A DNA stretch of 64,000 bases from positions 1 through 64,000 of the forward strand of contig NZ_BPRB01000035.1 of NCBI RefSeq assembly GCF_022179685.1. The letters run 5' to 3'. The notes under the pieces are model-generated. The model ran no database searches and was not told the origin of the DNA. It saw nothing but the letters and a program-made list of their open reading frames with translations. Origin of the DNA: Methylobacterium trifolii (lineage in GTDB: Bacteria; Pseudomonadota; Alphaproteobacteria; Rhizobiales; Beijerinckiaceae). Shown here piece after piece: positions 63,948 to 64,000 of the stretch. Numbering within the stretch: position 1 is the first letter of the stretch; every line of letters starts with the position of its first letter. The position numbers and the translations under genes are program-made.

Positions 63948-64000
63948 CTCGCTTACGTCTCGGCTCGATCTCGTCGCGGCCCGGGGCGGGCCGTCCGGTC

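Overview
The window is very GC-rich and reads as chromosomal DNA of an alphaproteobacterium of the order Hyphomicrobiales (Rhizobiales). Methylobacterium or Methylorubrum is the best guess. This rests on alphaproteobacterial gene orders (lepB-rnc-era, rpsB-tsf-pyrH-frr, tsaE/amgK-murU-addB-addA-trxA-folC-accD-trpA), a zinc-ribbon-less AccD, an S2 protein with a C-terminal extension, a PQQ-type sugar dehydrogenase, and protein style from memory. No rRNA, tRNA, insertion sequence, integrase or CRISPR array was found.

Layout. 0.2-4.4 kb: heme A synthase (ctaA), a hybrid histidine kinase and a wrecked SDR gene, all on the minus strand. 4.5-22.9 kb: a large GH63/MGH1-like glucosidase, divergent from trpA-accD-folC; then an outer-membrane barrel protein, trxA, a PQQ-type sugar dehydrogenase, and the minus-strand set tsaE::amgK fusion, murU, addB, addA. 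The order is the ancestral alphaproteobacterial block with two genes inserted into it. 23.1-26.8 kb: bfd-bfr behind a candidate Irr box, dapB, gpmA, alkB and a small zinc-ribbon membrane protein. 27-32.3 kb: a branched-chain amino-acid (Liv) ABC operon in which permease LivM and ATPase LivG are one polypeptide. 32.4-42.8 kb: slyX, a soluble PAS-PAS chemoreceptor, serA, a GGDEF protein, a CorC-like transporter, rlmE-ppx, a TPR-methyltransferase and a single-domain response regulator. 43-50.4 kb: a two-domain cold-shock protein with glycine/tyrosine-rich linkers, a small secreted protein, flhA, a 3-hydroxyisobutyrate-dehydrogenase-like gene and a NitT/TauT-type ABC operon. 50.4-52.5 kb: kpsT-kpsE-like capsule export genes. 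52.6-64 kb: the minus-strand housekeeping run lepB-rnc-era-(rsmC-like)-(rsuA-like)-rpsB-tsf | pyrH-frr-cdsA-dxr.

Points that stand out. A two-gene opposite-strand cassette (DUF4926-like plus DUF6883-like) splits tsf from pyrH in an otherwise near-universal operon. uppS, rseP and recO are missing from their usual places, with a long palindrome where uppS is expected. The cold-shock protein has an architecture resembling plant or animal glycine-rich RNA-binding proteins. Other notable items are two gene fusions (TsaE-AmgK and LivM-LivG), an AddB without the iron-sulfur cysteines, a Bfd with an extra CX3CX3C tail, and a chemoreceptor gene preceded by an AT-rich leader with a tiny coupled reading frame. 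All functional names come from reading motifs by eye; no database search was run.
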